Shown here: in pieces, positions 37,746 through 46,437 of the stretch
Position numbering within the stretch: position 1 is the first letter of the stretch
How the letters are laid out: each line of letters starts with the position of its first letter
Source: an uncultured Stenotrophomonas sp.
GTDB taxonomy: Bacteria; Pseudomonadota; Gammaproteobacteria; Xanthomonadales; Xanthomonadaceae
Length of the DNA stretch: 64,000 nucleotides
Direction: 5' to 3'
NCBI GenBank assembly: GCA_900078405.1
Contig: FLTS01000001.1
Location: 3,056,001-3,120,000 of the forward strand
Position numbers and translations under genes: made by a program
The notes under the pieces: model-generated
Database searches by the model: none
Told to the model about the DNA's origin: nothing
What the model saw: the letters and a program-made list of their open reading frames with translations, nothing else

Positions 37746-38627
37746 CTACAGCGGCGGGCGCGAGTGCTGGTCGCGGACCAGCAGGGTGTCCGTCTCCAGC
37801 GTCGCCACCAGCCTGCGTGCGACGCTGCCGATCAACAGCTCGAACAGCGCGCCGCGCCCGTGCGTGGCCACCACCACCAGCTCGGCTTCGGCGGCCTCCC
37901 GCTGCAGCAGCGGTGCCGGGTCGCCCGGCTCGATCACCAGCCGTATCCGTTCCGGCGGCGGCAGCGGCCGCAGCCCGGCGAGGAAGGCCCGTGCCTGCGT
38001 CCGCGCCTGTTCGTGCGCCTGCGCCAGCAGGGTGTCGTGGTCGCCGCCGAGCAGTGCGCTGCCGGGTGTTTCCAGCGCGTGCACCAGTGCCAACTGCAAC
38101 GGCTGCCCGAACAGTGCCAGCGCGCGGTTGGCGGCATTGGCCGAACTGCCGGAGAAGTCCGTGGCCACGGCCAACCTGCGGTAGTGCCCGCGCACGCGCT
38201 GGTGCACCACCAGCAGCGGCAGTGGCGAATGGCGCGTCAGCCACAGCACGGTGGAGCCCAGCAGCGGCAGCTCGAACGCAGGGTCGCTGGCGATGCCGGT
38301 GATGATCAGCCCGCAGCCTTCCTCGGCGGCCAGCTGCAGCAGTGCGCGGCCGACGTGACCCTCGGTCACCCGCACGCTCAGCGCGACGCCCTCGGCGTCC
38401 GCACCGATGTCGCGGCGCAGGCGTTGTTCCAGCCGGGTGGCGTCGGGTGCAGGCCCGGTGGCGAGGAACGATTGCGGCGGCGGTGCCGGTGGCAGCACGG
38501 TCGCCACCACCAGCCGCGCCTCCCATTGCCGTGCCAGTTGCAGTGCACGGGACAGCGCGCGGTCGCAGCGTGCGCTCAGGTCGGTGGCGAGCAGGATGGC
38601 GGCGGGCGGCGGGGTGGTGTGCGTCAT
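37746..38627 (-). CDS. Universal stress protein with two Usp domains
   Basis: Cytoplasmic protein of 293 residues made of two UspA-like domains: 1-150 (AILLATDLSARCDRALSRAL to PLPLLVV) and 152-290 (RLAVATDFSGSSANAANRAL to DTLLVRDQ). The second has the ATP-binding pattern THGRGALFELLIGSVARRLV; the first has GIASDPAFELPLLGSTVLWL, with less typical loop residues. Similar tandem proteins are induced by stress or low oxygen; function here is inferred. It lies upstream of the Mrp operon on the same strand with a 97-base gap. Confidence 0.85.
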   Translation of the reverse strand: MTHTTPPPAAILLATDLSARCDRALSRALQLARQWEARLVVATVLPPAPPPQSFLATGPAPDATRLEQRLRRDIGADAEGVALSVRVTEGHVGRALLQLAAEEGCGLIITGIASDPAFELPLLGSTVLWLTRHSPLPLLVVHQRVRGHYRRLAVATDFSGSSANAANRALALFGQPLQLALVHALETPGSALLGGDHDTLLAQAHEQARTQARAFLAGLRPLPPPERIRLVIEPGDPAPLLQREAAEAELVVVATHGRGALFELLIGSVARRLVATLETDTLLVRDQHSRPPL

Positions 38628-38702
38628 GGTGCTCTCGGCATGGCGGTTGCTTCGAGTCTACCCGGTGGGTGCGGCGGAGTCGGCATCACCTATGCTTGCG
38701 GC

Positions 38703-39641
38703 ATGGCAATGGAACGAAGTGGCGAAGACCGGCCGCGGCACGCGCTGGTGTTCGGTGGCAGCGGGCAGATTGGCGAGCGCGTGCTGGCCGGCCTGCTGGC
38801 GGCCGGTTGGCAGGTGACGGCGGTATCGCGCGTGCCGCGTGCGCCGGCGCCGGGGGTGGCATGGCGGCTGGGCGACCTGTCCGGCGCGTGGCAGGGCCCG
38901 GCATCGTTCGATGCGGTGTTCAGTTGCGGCCCGCTCGACCACTTCGCGCGCTGGTATGCCGCCTCGGATGTCGGCGCCGTGCGCGTGGTGGCCTTCGGCT
39001 CCACCAGCGTCGAGGTCAAGGGGGATTCCAGCGAACCGGCCGAGCGCGACGTCGCCCGCCGCCTGCGCGAGGCCGAGGCCATGCTGTTCGCCACTGCGCA
39101 CGAACGTGGCGCGGCGGCGACGGTGCTGCGTCCGACGCTGGTCTATGGCGCCGGCCGCGACGCCACGCTGAGCGCGATCGCCGTGCTGGCCTCGCGCACC
39201 GGCAAGACCGCGCGCTTCAAAATGGGCGGCGCGCTGCTGGCCTCGCGCACCGGCTTCTTCGTGCTGCCCTCCGGTGCCGATGGCCTGCGCCAGCCGGTGC
39301 ACGTGCAGGATCTGGCCGACGCGGCGTTGCAGGTGCCACAGTACCCGGCCACGGCCGGGCGGGCCTACGCGCTGGGCGGCGGCGAGGTGCTGGGCTATGC
39401 CGAAATGGTGCGGCGGGTGCTGGCCGCGCTGCGGCCGCAACCGCGCCTGCTGCGCGTGCCGGCGCCGTTGTTCCGGGCCACGCTGGCGCTGGCACATGCC
39501 GCAGGCCGCCTGCGCGGCATGAATGCCGCGGCATTGGCGCGCATGCGCGAGCCGCTGGTGTTCGACATCGAACCGGCACGGCGCGACTTCGGCTACGCCC
39601 CGCGCCGGTTCGACCCGACCCGGGAAATGCTCGTCCCGTAG
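38703..39641 (+). CDS. NAD(P)-dependent epimerase/dehydratase-like protein
   Basis: Extended short-chain-dehydrogenase fold, 312 residues. The nucleotide-binding motif is VFGGSGQIGERVL (GxxGxxG) and a later Rossmann segment reads LRPTLVYGAGRDATLSAIAV; the usual YxxxK is not evident, so it may not be a classical epimerase. Substrate unknown. ATG at 38703 is one of two close starts (38709). The stop codon TAG is the GTAG head of the repeat that follows. It is divergent from the Usp gene. Confidence 0.75.
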   Translation: MAMERSGEDRPRHALVFGGSGQIGERVLAGLLAAGWQVTAVSRVPRAPAPGVAWRLGDLSGAWQGPASFDAVFSCGPLDHFARWYAASDVGAVRVVAFGSTSVEVKGDSSEPAERDVARRLREAEAMLFATAHERGAAATVLRPTLVYGAGRDATLSAIAVLASRTGKTARFKMGGALLASRTGFFVLPSGADGLRQPVHVQDLADAALQVPQYPATAGRAYALGGGEVLGYAEMVRRVLAALRPQPRLLRVPAPLFRATLALAHAAGRLRGMNAAALARMREPLVFDIEPARRDFGYAPRRFDPTREMLVP

Positions 39642-39707
39642 GTGTGGGGCTTGCCCCACACGAAGCTTTCCCGGCAACGTCCCGTGCGGGGCAAGCCCCG
39701 CATCTAC
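39638..39707. repeat. GTAG-headed paired-hairpin repeat (70 bp)
   Basis: Starts GTAGGTGTGGGGCTTGCCCC, ends CTAC at 39704-39707, length 70. Left arm GTGGGGC-TT-GCCCCAC, linker GAAGCTTTCCCGGCAACG, right arm GCGGGGC-AA-GCCCCGC. Lies between the convergent epimerase-like and Mpo1-like genes and gives the former its stop codon. Confidence 0.8.
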
Positions 39708-39738
39708 GATCCCGCGTTTCGCAGACGGGGCCTGCCGC

Positions 39739-40218
39739 TCAATACCTCCAGCCGAACTGCCGGTACAGCTTGGCCAGCACCCAGATCGGGCCGATCAGCA
39801 GGTAGGTCAGGTCGGTGAGGAAGCTGGGCCGGCGGCCTTCGATGTGGTGGCCGATGAACTGCGCGATCCACGCCACCACGAACAGGCCGATGCCGGTGTA
39901 CAGCAGCGCATGCAGCCCGTAGCGCTCCTCGACCAGCCGGCAGATGCAGCCGGCGGTGAAGAACAGGATCAGCATGCCGATGCCCAGTGGCCGCGACAGG
40001 CGGTTGTAGTACGCCCATGCGCCGAACATCGCCAGCGCCGCCCAGATGCCGTACTGGAACCACGGCAGCAGCGGCGGAATGCACCACAGCAGCGCGATCA
40101 CCGACCACGCGATGGCCGGTACCGCGAACACGTGGATGGCCTGGTTGGTGGCGTTGCGATGGTCGCCGGAGTAGCTGGCGAACCAGCGGTCGATGGGGCG
40201 GGCGGTGCTCATGTCCAT
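39739..40218 (-). CDS. Mpo1-like protein (DUF962)
   Basis: Membrane protein of 159 residues with four hydrophobic helices, of the Mpo1/YGL010w family. The N-terminal YSGDHRNATNQAIHVFAVPA carries the conserved His residues, and a second His motif lies in QFIGHHIEGRRPSFLTDLTY. The yeast member is an iron-dependent dioxygenase of 2-hydroxy fatty acids; bacterial roles are not established. Start ATG at 40218; a second ATG two codons in is possible. 48 bases upstream lies purC on the same strand. Confidence 0.82.
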   Translation of the reverse strand: MDMSTARPIDRWFASYSGDHRNATNQAIHVFAVPAIAWSVIALLWCIPPLLPWFQYGIWAALAMFGAWAYYNRLSRPLGIGMLILFFTAGCICRLVEERYGLHALLYTGIGLFVVAWIAQFIGHHIEGRRPSFLTDLTYLLIGPIWVLAKLYRQFGWRY

Positions 40219-40266
40219 CCTTTGCTCCGGCGGTAGCAGGGCGCGCCCGGCCGGGCGCGCAGGGGG

Positions 40267-41193
40267 TCAGTCGATGTGGATGCCGGCCAGTTTCTGCAAC
40301 GCCTCGGCATATTTGTCGCGGGTGCGCGAAATCACCTCGGCCGGCAGTTCCGGGCCGGGTGCGGTCTTGCCCCAGTCCAGCGTCTCCAGGTAGTCGCGCA
40401 CGAACTGCTTGTCGTAGCTCGGCGGGCTGGTGCCGAGCTGGTACTCGTCGGCCGGCCAGTAACGCGAGGAATCCGGGGTCAGCATTTCGTCCATGATGTA
40501 CAGGCGGCCGTCGGCGTCGGTGCCGAACTCGAACTTGGTGTCGGCCAGCAGGATGCCGTGCTCGGCCGCGTATTCGGCGGCGAACTTGTAGATGCGCAAG
40601 GTGGCATCGCGCACCTTCTCGGCCAGTTCCGCGCCCACCGCCTTGACCATCGCGTCGAAGTCGATGTTCTCGTCGTGGTCGCCCACCGCCGCCTTGGTGG
40701 ACGGGGTGAAGATCGGCTCGGGCAGTTGCTGCGCCTGTTGCAGGCCGTCGGGCAGCACGATGCCGCTGACCTTGCCGGTGCGCTGGTAGTCCTTCCAGCC
40801 GCTGCCGATCAGGTAGCCGCGGGCGATGGCTTCCACCGGCACCGGCTTCAATTTCTTCGTCACCACCGCGCGCCTGGCGTACAGCGCCGGGTCCACGCCC
40901 TCGGGCAGCACGCTGGCCACGTCGATGCCGGTGAGGTGGTTGGGCATCAGGTGCTCGGTCTTGCCGAACCAGAAGTTGGATACCTGGCACAGCATCTCGC
41001 CCTTGCCGGGGATCGGGTCGGGCAGCACCACGTCGAACGCGGACAGGCGGTCGGTGGCAACGATCAGCAGGTATTTGCCGGGGGGAGTGTCGGCAGGCAA
41101 CCGTTCGCGCGGAATATCGAACACGTCACGCACCTTGCCGCGGTGGCGCAAGGGCAGGCCGGGAAGATCGGATTGCAGCAGCGTGGTTGGCAC
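40267..41193 (-). CDS. purC: Phosphoribosylaminoimidazole-succinocarboxamide synthase
   Basis: SAICAR synthetase of purine synthesis, joining CAIR with aspartate. The 308-residue chain is of the longer, yeast-like type rather than the 237-residue E. coli type. Motifs: [66 protein letters not shown] and DTKFEFG with [18 protein letters not shown]. The GTG at 41193 is chosen because AGGAG sits 5 bases upstream; another GTG two codons earlier overlaps that site. Confidence 0.95.
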   Translation of the reverse strand: MPTTLLQSDLPGLPLRHRGKVRDVFDIPRERLPADTPPGKYLLIVATDRLSAFDVVLPDPIPGKGEMLCQVSNFWFGKTEHLMPNHLTGIDVASVLPEGVDPALYARRAVVTKKLKPVPVEAIARGYLIGSGWKDYQRTGKVSGIVLPDGLQQAQQLPEPIFTPSTKAAVGDHDENIDFDAMVKAVGAELAEKVRDATLRIYKFAAEYAAEHGILLADTKFEFGTDADGRLYIMDEMLTPDSSRYWPADEYQLGTSPPSYDKQFVRDYLETLDWGKTAPGPELPAEVISRTRDKYAEALQKLAGIHID

Positions 41194-41335
41194 GGGCACT
41201 CCTGGAACTTGGCGATGAAGCCGTCCGCTCAGGACCCGGGGGGCCCGCGGCTGGATGGCGGGCGGCCTAGTGTAAGGCCGTCCGGGGCCGCTGTGTAAAA
41301 TGCCCATTCCCTTGTCGATGGACGCCCGCCCGCCC

Positions 41336-41665
41336 ATGCGCTGGTACGGAAAACTGCTCGGATTCATCGCCGGCGCATTGCTGTTCAGGCCCAACCCGCT
41401 GTTCGGCGCCGCGCTCGGCGTGCTGCTCGGCCATGCCTTCGACAGCGACTGGTTCCGGCTGAACCGCGATGCCCCGTACCGCGAGCTGGGCCTGACCCGC
41501 GAGGCCAGCGACGCCGAGATCGATCTGGCCTACCGCCGTCTGATCTCGCAGTACCACCCCGACAAGGTGGCCGGTGCCGCGCCGGAGTTGCGCGCCCAGG
41601 CCGAAAGGAAAGCCCGGCAAATCAATGCCGCCTATGACCGCATCAAAACCCTGCGCAAGCGCTGA
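41336..41665 (+). CDS. Short DjlA-like membrane-anchored J-domain protein
   Basis: About 109 residues. The N-terminus [16 protein letters not shown] with [13 protein letters not shown] matches the glycine-rich membrane anchor of DjlA, and the C-terminal J domain ([24 protein letters not shown], then [14 protein letters not shown]) resembles DjlA's J domain, HPD motif included. The TerB-like middle domain of DjlA is missing. It would tether DnaK to the inner membrane. ATGs at 41300 and 41318 are in frame upstream; 41300 overlaps a TAAAAT that looks like a -10 box, so 41318 or 41336 is preferred. Confidence 0.75.
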   Translation: MRWYGKLLGFIAGALLFRPNPLFGAALGVLLGHAFDSDWFRLNRDAPYRELGLTREASDAEIDLAYRRLISQYHPDKVAGAAPELRAQAERKARQINAAYDRIKTLRKR

Positions 41666-41675
41666 AGGCCCTGTC

Positions 41676-42350
41676 ATGTCCAACTGCATCATCGCCCCGT
41701 CCATCCTGTCGGCCAATTTCGCCAAGCTGGGCGAGGAGGTCGACAACGTGCTCGCCGCCGGCGCGGACTGGGTCCATTTCGACGTGATGGACAACCACTA
41801 CGTGCCCAACCTGACCATCGGCCCGATGGTCTGCCAGGCGCTGCGCAAGCACGGCGTGACCGCCCCAATCGACGTGCACCTGATGGTCGAGCCGGTGGAC
41901 CGCATCGTCCCCGACTTCGCCGAGGCCGGCGCCAGCTTGATCAGCTTCCATCCGGAGGCATCGAAGCACGTGCATCGCACCATCCAGCTGATCAAGTCGC
42001 ACGGCTGCAAGGCCGGGCTGGTGCTGAATCCGGCCACGCCGGTGGAAGTGCTGGACTGGGTGCTGGACGACCTGGACCTGGTGCTGCTGATGTCGGTCAA
42101 CCCCGGCTTCGGCGGGCAGGCCTTCATCCCGTCCACGCTGGACAAGCTGCGTGCGGTACGGGCGATGATCGACAAGCGCGGCAGACCGGTGCTGCTGGAG
42201 GTCGATGGCGGCGTGAAGGCCGACAACATCGGCGAGATCGCCGCCGCCGGTGCGGACGCCTTCGTTGCCGGTTCGGCCATTTTCAACGCACCCGACTATG
42301 CGCAGGTGATCGCGCAGATGCGCGCCAACGTCGCCGCGGCACGGGGCTGA
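41676..42350 (+). CDS. rpe: Ribulose-phosphate 3-epimerase
   Basis: Interconverts ribulose-5-phosphate and xylulose-5-phosphate in the pentose phosphate pathway. The 224-residue TIM barrel shows [16 protein letters not shown], the metal-binding [38 protein letters not shown] and [12 protein letters not shown] with GSAIF. It begins 10 bases after the J-protein gene and ends 3 bases before the acetyltransferase gene, so the three probably share a message. Confidence 0.97.
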   Translation: MSNCIIAPSILSANFAKLGEEVDNVLAAGADWVHFDVMDNHYVPNLTIGPMVCQALRKHGVTAPIDVHLMVEPVDRIVPDFAEAGASLISFHPEASKHVHRTIQLIKSHGCKAGLVLNPATPVEVLDWVLDDLDLVLLMSVNPGFGGQAFIPSTLDKLRAVRAMIDKRGRPVLLEVDGGVKADNIGEIAAAGADAFVAGSAIFNAPDYAQVIAQMRANVAAARG

Positions 42351-42353
42351 GCG

Positions 42354-42839
42354 GTGGCCGTCGGCCTGCGCATCCGCCCGGCGGTTGCCGATGACGCCGG
42401 CCTGATTCTGCGCTTCATCCGCGAACTGGCGGTCTACGAAAAGGCCGAAGCATCGGTGCAGACCGACGAGGCCGGCATCCGTGCCAGCCTGTTCGGCACG
42501 GACGCCAAGGCGCAGGCGCTGGTCTGCGAGCGCGATGGCGCGGCGATCGGGTATGCCGTTTTCTTCTACAACTACTCCACCTGGTTGGGACGCAACGGCA
42601 TCTACCTGGAAGACCTGTACGTCAGCCCCGAGCATCGCGGCTGTGGCGCAGGCAAGGCATTGCTGCAACACATCGCACGTCTGGCGGTGGAACAGGGCTG
42701 CGGCCGCTTCGAGTGGTCGGTGCTGGACTGGAACACCCCGGCGATCGATTTCTACACCGCCGCCGGCGCCAGGCCGCAGGACGAATGGACGGTGTACCGG
42801 CTGGAAGGCGATGCGTTGCGGCGTTTCGCAAGGGGGTAG
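42354..42839 (+). CDS. GNAT-family N-acetyltransferase
   Basis: Acetyltransferase of 161 residues with the acetyl-CoA motif LYVSPEHRGCGAGKALLQHI and the terminal WNTPAIDFYTAAGARPQDEW. The N-terminal RFIRELAVYEKAE and FFYNYSTWLGRNGIYLEDLY are typical of the diamine/thialysine acetyltransferase group, so a small amine substrate is likely but unproven. GTG start at 42354. The stop TAG is part of the GTAG head of a repeat. Confidence 0.85.
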   Translation: MAVGLRIRPAVADDAGLILRFIRELAVYEKAEASVQTDEAGIRASLFGTDAKAQALVCERDGAAIGYAVFFYNYSTWLGRNGIYLEDLYVSPEHRGCGAGKALLQHIARLAVEQGCGRFEWSVLDWNTPAIDFYTAAGARPQDEWTVYRLEGDALRRFARG

Positions 42840-42881
42840 GCAAGACGCCTCTTGTGGATGCGGGGCAAGCCTCACATCTAC
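42836..42881. repeat. Shortened GTAG-headed repeat
   Basis: GTAG at 42836-42839, a degraded left part, and a right arm GCGGGGCAAGCCTCAC ending in CTAC at 42878-42881. Length 46, so part of the usual 70-bp unit is lost. It provides the stop codon of the acetyltransferase gene. Confidence 0.6.
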
Positions 42882-42982
42882 GGGGGGATTACCCGCGCTC
42901 GGTGCGGCGGGCTGAACTTCCATGCGCCTGCTGGAAAGGGGACGGCGTGATGAGGGCCGAGTTTGCGTTCGGGCCGGCCCTT

Positions 42983-43016
42983 GAAACAAAAGTGCCGGCG
43001 CGTGAGCGCCGGCACT
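42983..43016 (-). terminator. Rho-independent terminator of the Oar-like receptor
   Basis: On the minus strand AGTGCCGGCGC-TCAC-GCGCCGGCACT (perfect 11-base stem, 42991-43001 and 43006-43016) followed by TTTGTTTC. It lies 23 bases past the receptor stop. Confidence 0.8.
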
Positions 43017-43039
43017 GGTGTGGTACCTGAGGTTGCGGA

Positions 43040-46000
43040 TCAGAACGAGTAGCGGGCACCCAGATAGAAGCGGCGCGGCTCGTTCCACGAGGATGCTTCG
43101 CCATACCCGTAAGTACCACCCGACACCAACCCGGATGCGGCAGTCGCAGACTGCTTGTCCAGGATGTTGAAGATGTCGAGGAAGAACTCGAGCTTGCCCA
43201 CCGGCAACGCCTTGGTGTACTTGGCGCGGACGTCGAAGGTGTAGTACGACGGGCCCTCGTGGGCGCCGACCGAGCCTGGCAGCACCCAGGTGTCATAGAC
43301 GCCACGGTCCACGTACTCGTCGCCCATGACCGGCAGGTAACGGGAACCCACCAACTGCGCAGTGGTGTACAGCGTGCCGCTGTTCCAGTTGAACACGCCG
43401 CTGACCTCGATGCCGTTGTTCCAGGCATAGGAACCCCATGCCTTGAACTGGTGCTTGATGTTGCCGGCCTGCTCACCCCACATGTTGGGGGCGCGTGGGT
43501 CGAGCGCGATCCAGTCACCCTGGTAGTCGGCGTTGCTGTCCGAGTTGGTGTTGCCCTTGGCGTCGTTGAAGGTGTACGACACCGAGCCCTGCCAGTTGTC
43601 CTTCCTGAACTTCTGCAGGATGACTTCATAGCCCATGTATTCGCGCTTGCCGCCAGCCAGCGTGCCGATCACGTAGTTGGAATTGGGCGCGCTGCTGTAG
43701 CCGAAGTACGAAAGCGGCAGGTAGTAGTACGAACCGGGCGCGGCAAGACCGTAATTGCCTTCCGGGTCGCTGGGGTCGAGCGATGCGTCGGAATACAACG
43801 CCAGGTCGTAGTCCTCGAGGATGTCCTTGGTCACGCGCCGGGTGGCGGTGATGGACAGGCTCAGGTCGTCGCGGAACGTGGTGGAGAAGCCGAGCATCAT
43901 TTCGTCGGTGTACGGCGTCTTGGTGGCCGGTGCGAACAGGGCATCGGGTTCCTTTTCACCGCCGCGCACGCGGAAGGTCAGCCATTGATTGCCAAGGTAG
44001 ACCTGCTCGTCGTAGCTGGGGCCGGTCAGGTTGCCGGCGAAGTCGGACATGTTGTTGCGGATCGGATCGTAGTAACGGCCGTAGAAGCCCCAGATCTTGC
44101 TGCGACCGTCACCGAACAGGTCGTACACCACGCTCAGGCGCGGCGCGAATTCCCAGTCGAACTTCGCCGATTCACCGCCCTTGGAGTCGAAGTGCTTCCA
44201 CTGTTCGGCGCGCACGCCGGCATTGACCGTCCACTGGTTCAGTGTCCAGGTGTCCTGCAGGTAGAAGGTCTTGCCCTTGGAACTGACGGTGTAGGGGGCC
44301 GTCTGGGTTTCAAGGATGCGGTAGTTGTTCAGGTAACCGCCCGGATTGCCGTCCGTGCTGGTCAGCTGATAGGCCCCCAGCTCCGTCGAGGACACTGCGC
44401 CGTCACCATTGGTATCGAGCAGGCCGAGGAAGTAGGCCTTGTTTGCGCTGGCATTGATGCCGTTGATGATGCGCCCGTAGTCGGAAACCACGATCGGGCG
44501 TGTCGTCCAGCCGGCATCGGTGGAGGTGGCCTGATCCAGGGTCAGCCCGCTGTATCGGCCATCGATGGAGGTATAGCGAGCCTTGTCGCCGGTGTAGAAG
44601 GTGTCTTCGAAGTACTCGTTTTCCGTGCTGGTGATGCCCAGCTTGAACGTGTGCGAGCCGTAGGCGGTATCCAGCCAGTACTCGAGGCTGGCGCCGAATT
44701 CGTCACGGTTGCGCTCGTTGATGATGTTGTAGCCCAGGCCACCCAGGTTGCGCTGGGCGAGCGTGGCGTTGGCCGAGGACTGGAAGGCGATGGTGTTGGT
44801 CGCCGAGGCATCGGCCGCCGAGTCGGACAACTCGCCTTCGTGGCGGAAGCCATAGGCGGTCAGCCTGAGGTTTTCCCAGTCGTGGCTGTATTCCAGCTTG
44901 TAGTTGTCGCCACCCTGTTTGCGCGAGTAGTCGCGGTTGTTCAGGATCGAGGCGGTGGTCGTGCCGCTGATCTTGGTCGGGTCGTTGAAGAAGGTCGCGG
45001 TCAGGCGGTCATTGTCGGTGACCTGCCAGGTGGCCTTGAAGAAGCCGTATTCGGCATCGTTGTCCACCGTGCGCATGGATTCGCCGGTCTGGGCGTTGAC
45101 CACGTCGGTCTCGCGGTACTTCTTCTGGTACGACGCGAAGAACCACAGCTTGTCCTTGAGGATCGGGCCGCCGAGGGTGAAGGCGGTGTCGTAGGTGGAG
45201 AAGCCGGATGCGGTGTTGTGCTTGTTGTCGGCAACCAGGTTGTCGTTCTGGAGGTAATAGTTCAGCGAGCCATGCCACTCGTTGGAGCCGGACTTGGTGA
45301 CCACCTTGGCGATCAGGCCGGAGCCGCCGGCATATTCGGCGGGCACGCCGCCAGTGATGACCTGCTGCTCCTGGATGATCTCGGAGTTGAAGTTGGCGCC
45401 GAAGGTGCCGGAGGTCGGGTCGGTGACGTCCACGCCGTCCAGCAGGTAGACGTTGTCGGTGGAGGTGCCGGTGGCACCGCCGATGTCCGAATAGTTGACA
45501 CCCGACTTCGATGAGGGGTTGCCGCCGGCACTGGGTTTCACACCGGGTACCAGTTGCAGGTAGCTCTGGTAGCTGCGGCCGGTGGGCAGCGATTCCACCT
45601 GCTCGAGGGTCAGCACGCTGCTGACGGTCGCGGACGTGGTGTCGATTGCGGCCAGGCTGGTGCCGGTCACGGTCACGGTGTTGAGGGTTGTGGTGTCGGA
45701 GGCCGCCGCCGCACCGCCACTCAGCATGTAGCCCAGGCTCAGTTCCTTGCCGCTGACCACGGCCACGTTGCTGGCCGTGAAGTCGTTGTAGCCGGAAGCC
45801 TCGATCTCGACGGTGTAGTTGGTCGCGGGATCCAGGCCATTGAGGCGGACACGGCCGGTCGAGTCGGTCACGCCGCTTCTGGAAATCAGGCTGTCCGGGG
45901 AGCTGACCTTCACCGTGGCGCCGGCCAAGGGCTGGCCGCTGGCGTCATTGATGGCGATGCGCAAGCCGCCGGTGTCGGCCAAGGCTGCACCTGCAAAGCA

Positions 46001-46063
46001 CATCCCGAGTGCAACGCACAACGCTTTATGCCGGAACTGGTGACGCAAGTGGCTTCTCTTCAC
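43040..46063 (-). CDS. Oar-like TonB-dependent receptor with CarboxypepD-regulatory domain
   Basis: Large outer-membrane receptor of about 1007 residues. A signal peptide (LCVALGMCFAGAALA) is followed by a carboxypeptidase-regulatory-like beta domain (residues about 30-105, LRIAINDASGQPLAGATVKV), a TonB-box-like VTVTG segment, a plug (SDIGGATGTSTDNVYLLDGV) and a barrel ending RRFYLGARYSF. This is the Oar/OmpA-related class abundant in Xanthomonads; ligand unknown. The start is taken as GTG at 46063 because GGGGAG lies 10 bases upstream; a TTG six codons earlier is the only alternative. A Clp-type box sits about 130 bases upstream. Confidence 0.88.
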   Translation of the reverse strand: MKRSHLRHQFRHKALCVALGMCFAGAALADTGGLRIAINDASGQPLAGATVKVSSPDSLISRSGVTDSTGRVRLNGLDPATNYTVEIEASGYNDFTASNVAVVSGKELSLGYMLSGGAAAASDTTTLNTVTVTGTSLAAIDTTSATVSSVLTLEQVESLPTGRSYQSYLQLVPGVKPSAGGNPSSKSGVNYSDIGGATGTSTDNVYLLDGVDVTDPTSGTFGANFNSEIIQEQQVITGGVPAEYAGGSGLIAKVVTKSGSNEWHGSLNYYLQNDNLVADNKHNTASGFSTYDTAFTLGGPILKDKLWFFASYQKKYRETDVVNAQTGESMRTVDNDAEYGFFKATWQVTDNDRLTATFFNDPTKISGTTTASILNNRDYSRKQGGDNYKLEYSHDWENLRLTAYGFRHEGELSDSAADASATNTIAFQSSANATLAQRNLGGLGYNIINERNRDEFGASLEYWLDTAYGSHTFKLGITSTENEYFEDTFYTGDKARYTSIDGRYSGLTLDQATSTDAGWTTRPIVVSDYGRIINGINASANKAYFLGLLDTNGDGAVSSTELGAYQLTSTDGNPGGYLNNYRILETQTAPYTVSSKGKTFYLQDTWTLNQWTVNAGVRAEQWKHFDSKGGESAKFDWEFAPRLSVVYDLFGDGRSKIWGFYGRYYDPIRNNMSDFAGNLTGPSYDEQVYLGNQWLTFRVRGGEKEPDALFAPATKTPYTDEMMLGFSTTFRDDLSLSITATRRVTKDILEDYDLALYSDASLDPSDPEGNYGLAAPGSYYYLPLSYFGYSSAPNSNYVIGTLAGGKREYMGYEVILQKFRKDNWQGSVSYTFNDAKGNTNSDSNADYQGDWIALDPRAPNMWGEQAGNIKHQFKAWGSYAWNNGIEVSGVFNWNSGTLYTTAQLVGSRYLPVMGDEYVDRGVYDTWVLPGSVGAHEGPSYYTFDVRAKYTKALPVGKLEFFLDIFNILDKQSATAASGLVSGGTYGYGEASSWNEPRRFYLGARYSF

Positions 46064-46166
46064 GACTTTGTTACTCCCCAAAAAGGTAATGGATGGTCGG
46101 CGGCACGATCTTGCTCATGCGTTACCAAAGTCATGCCGGTCGCTACCTTAAGTCAAGGTTCAGCTA

Positions 46167-46193
46167 GTTATTTACAAATAAATTGTTAATAAC
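46167..46193. promoter_or_regulatory. AT-rich imperfect palindrome upstream of the Oar-like receptor
   Basis: 27 bases with arms GTTATTTACAA and TTGTTAATAAC, nearly complementary. It abuts the Clp-type box and lies about 105-130 bases before the receptor start. It may be an operator for a second regulator or simply an AT-rich promoter core. Confidence 0.4.
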
Positions 46194-46208
46194 GTGACTA
46201 TCATCACA
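46193..46208 (-). promoter_or_regulatory. Clp/CRP-type binding site
   Basis: Read on the minus strand TGTGA-TGATAG-TCACG, one base off the TGTGA-N6-TCACA consensus shared by CRP and the Xanthomonad Clp protein. It lies about 130 bases upstream of the receptor start, a distance fitting activation. Confidence 0.6.
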
Positions 46209-46437
46209 TTTTTATGGCGTTCAAGCACTGGAAAAGCAGGGGGAGCCGGTTGATTCCGGCTTCAGGTTCCTCACGCCCAAGCCCGGGGGAAGCTGTGTCC
46301 CTCAGATTTCGACTGTGTACAGGTGCTTTCTGCAGGCATTGCCAATGAGCGTCGACGACTCCCGGGTGAAGTCGGCGGGAATGCCGGTTGCTGGCTGGCA
46401 ATCGCGAGGGTGATCGGAAGTGCTGGCCGATGGCGGG

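Larger units (their letters stand above)
46064..46437. other. Regulatory gap between thiamine unit and Oar-like receptor
   Basis: 374 bases without a gene. It contains the receptor's leader, an AT-rich palindrome and Clp-type box (listed separately), and on the minus strand a stem-loop AGCCGG-AATCAA-CCGGCT (46244-46261) followed by CCCCCTGCTTTT, a weak candidate terminator for the upstream pnuC-like gene. The AT-rich stretch at 46160-46220 stands out from the GC-rich surroundings. Confidence 0.5.

Noticed and set aside
34802..38302. Open frame of 1166 codons on the plus strand
   Set aside because: Antisense of the Mrp operon and Usp gene, low-complexity Gln/His/Arg-rich translation.
41300..41335. 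ATG at 41300 as start of the J-domain gene
   Set aside because: It overlaps TAAAAT, which looks like a -10 box, and the DjlA-like N-terminus begins at 41336.
43259..45514. Open frame of 751 codons on the plus strand
   Set aside because: Antisense of the Oar-like receptor, which has clear homology in the other strand.
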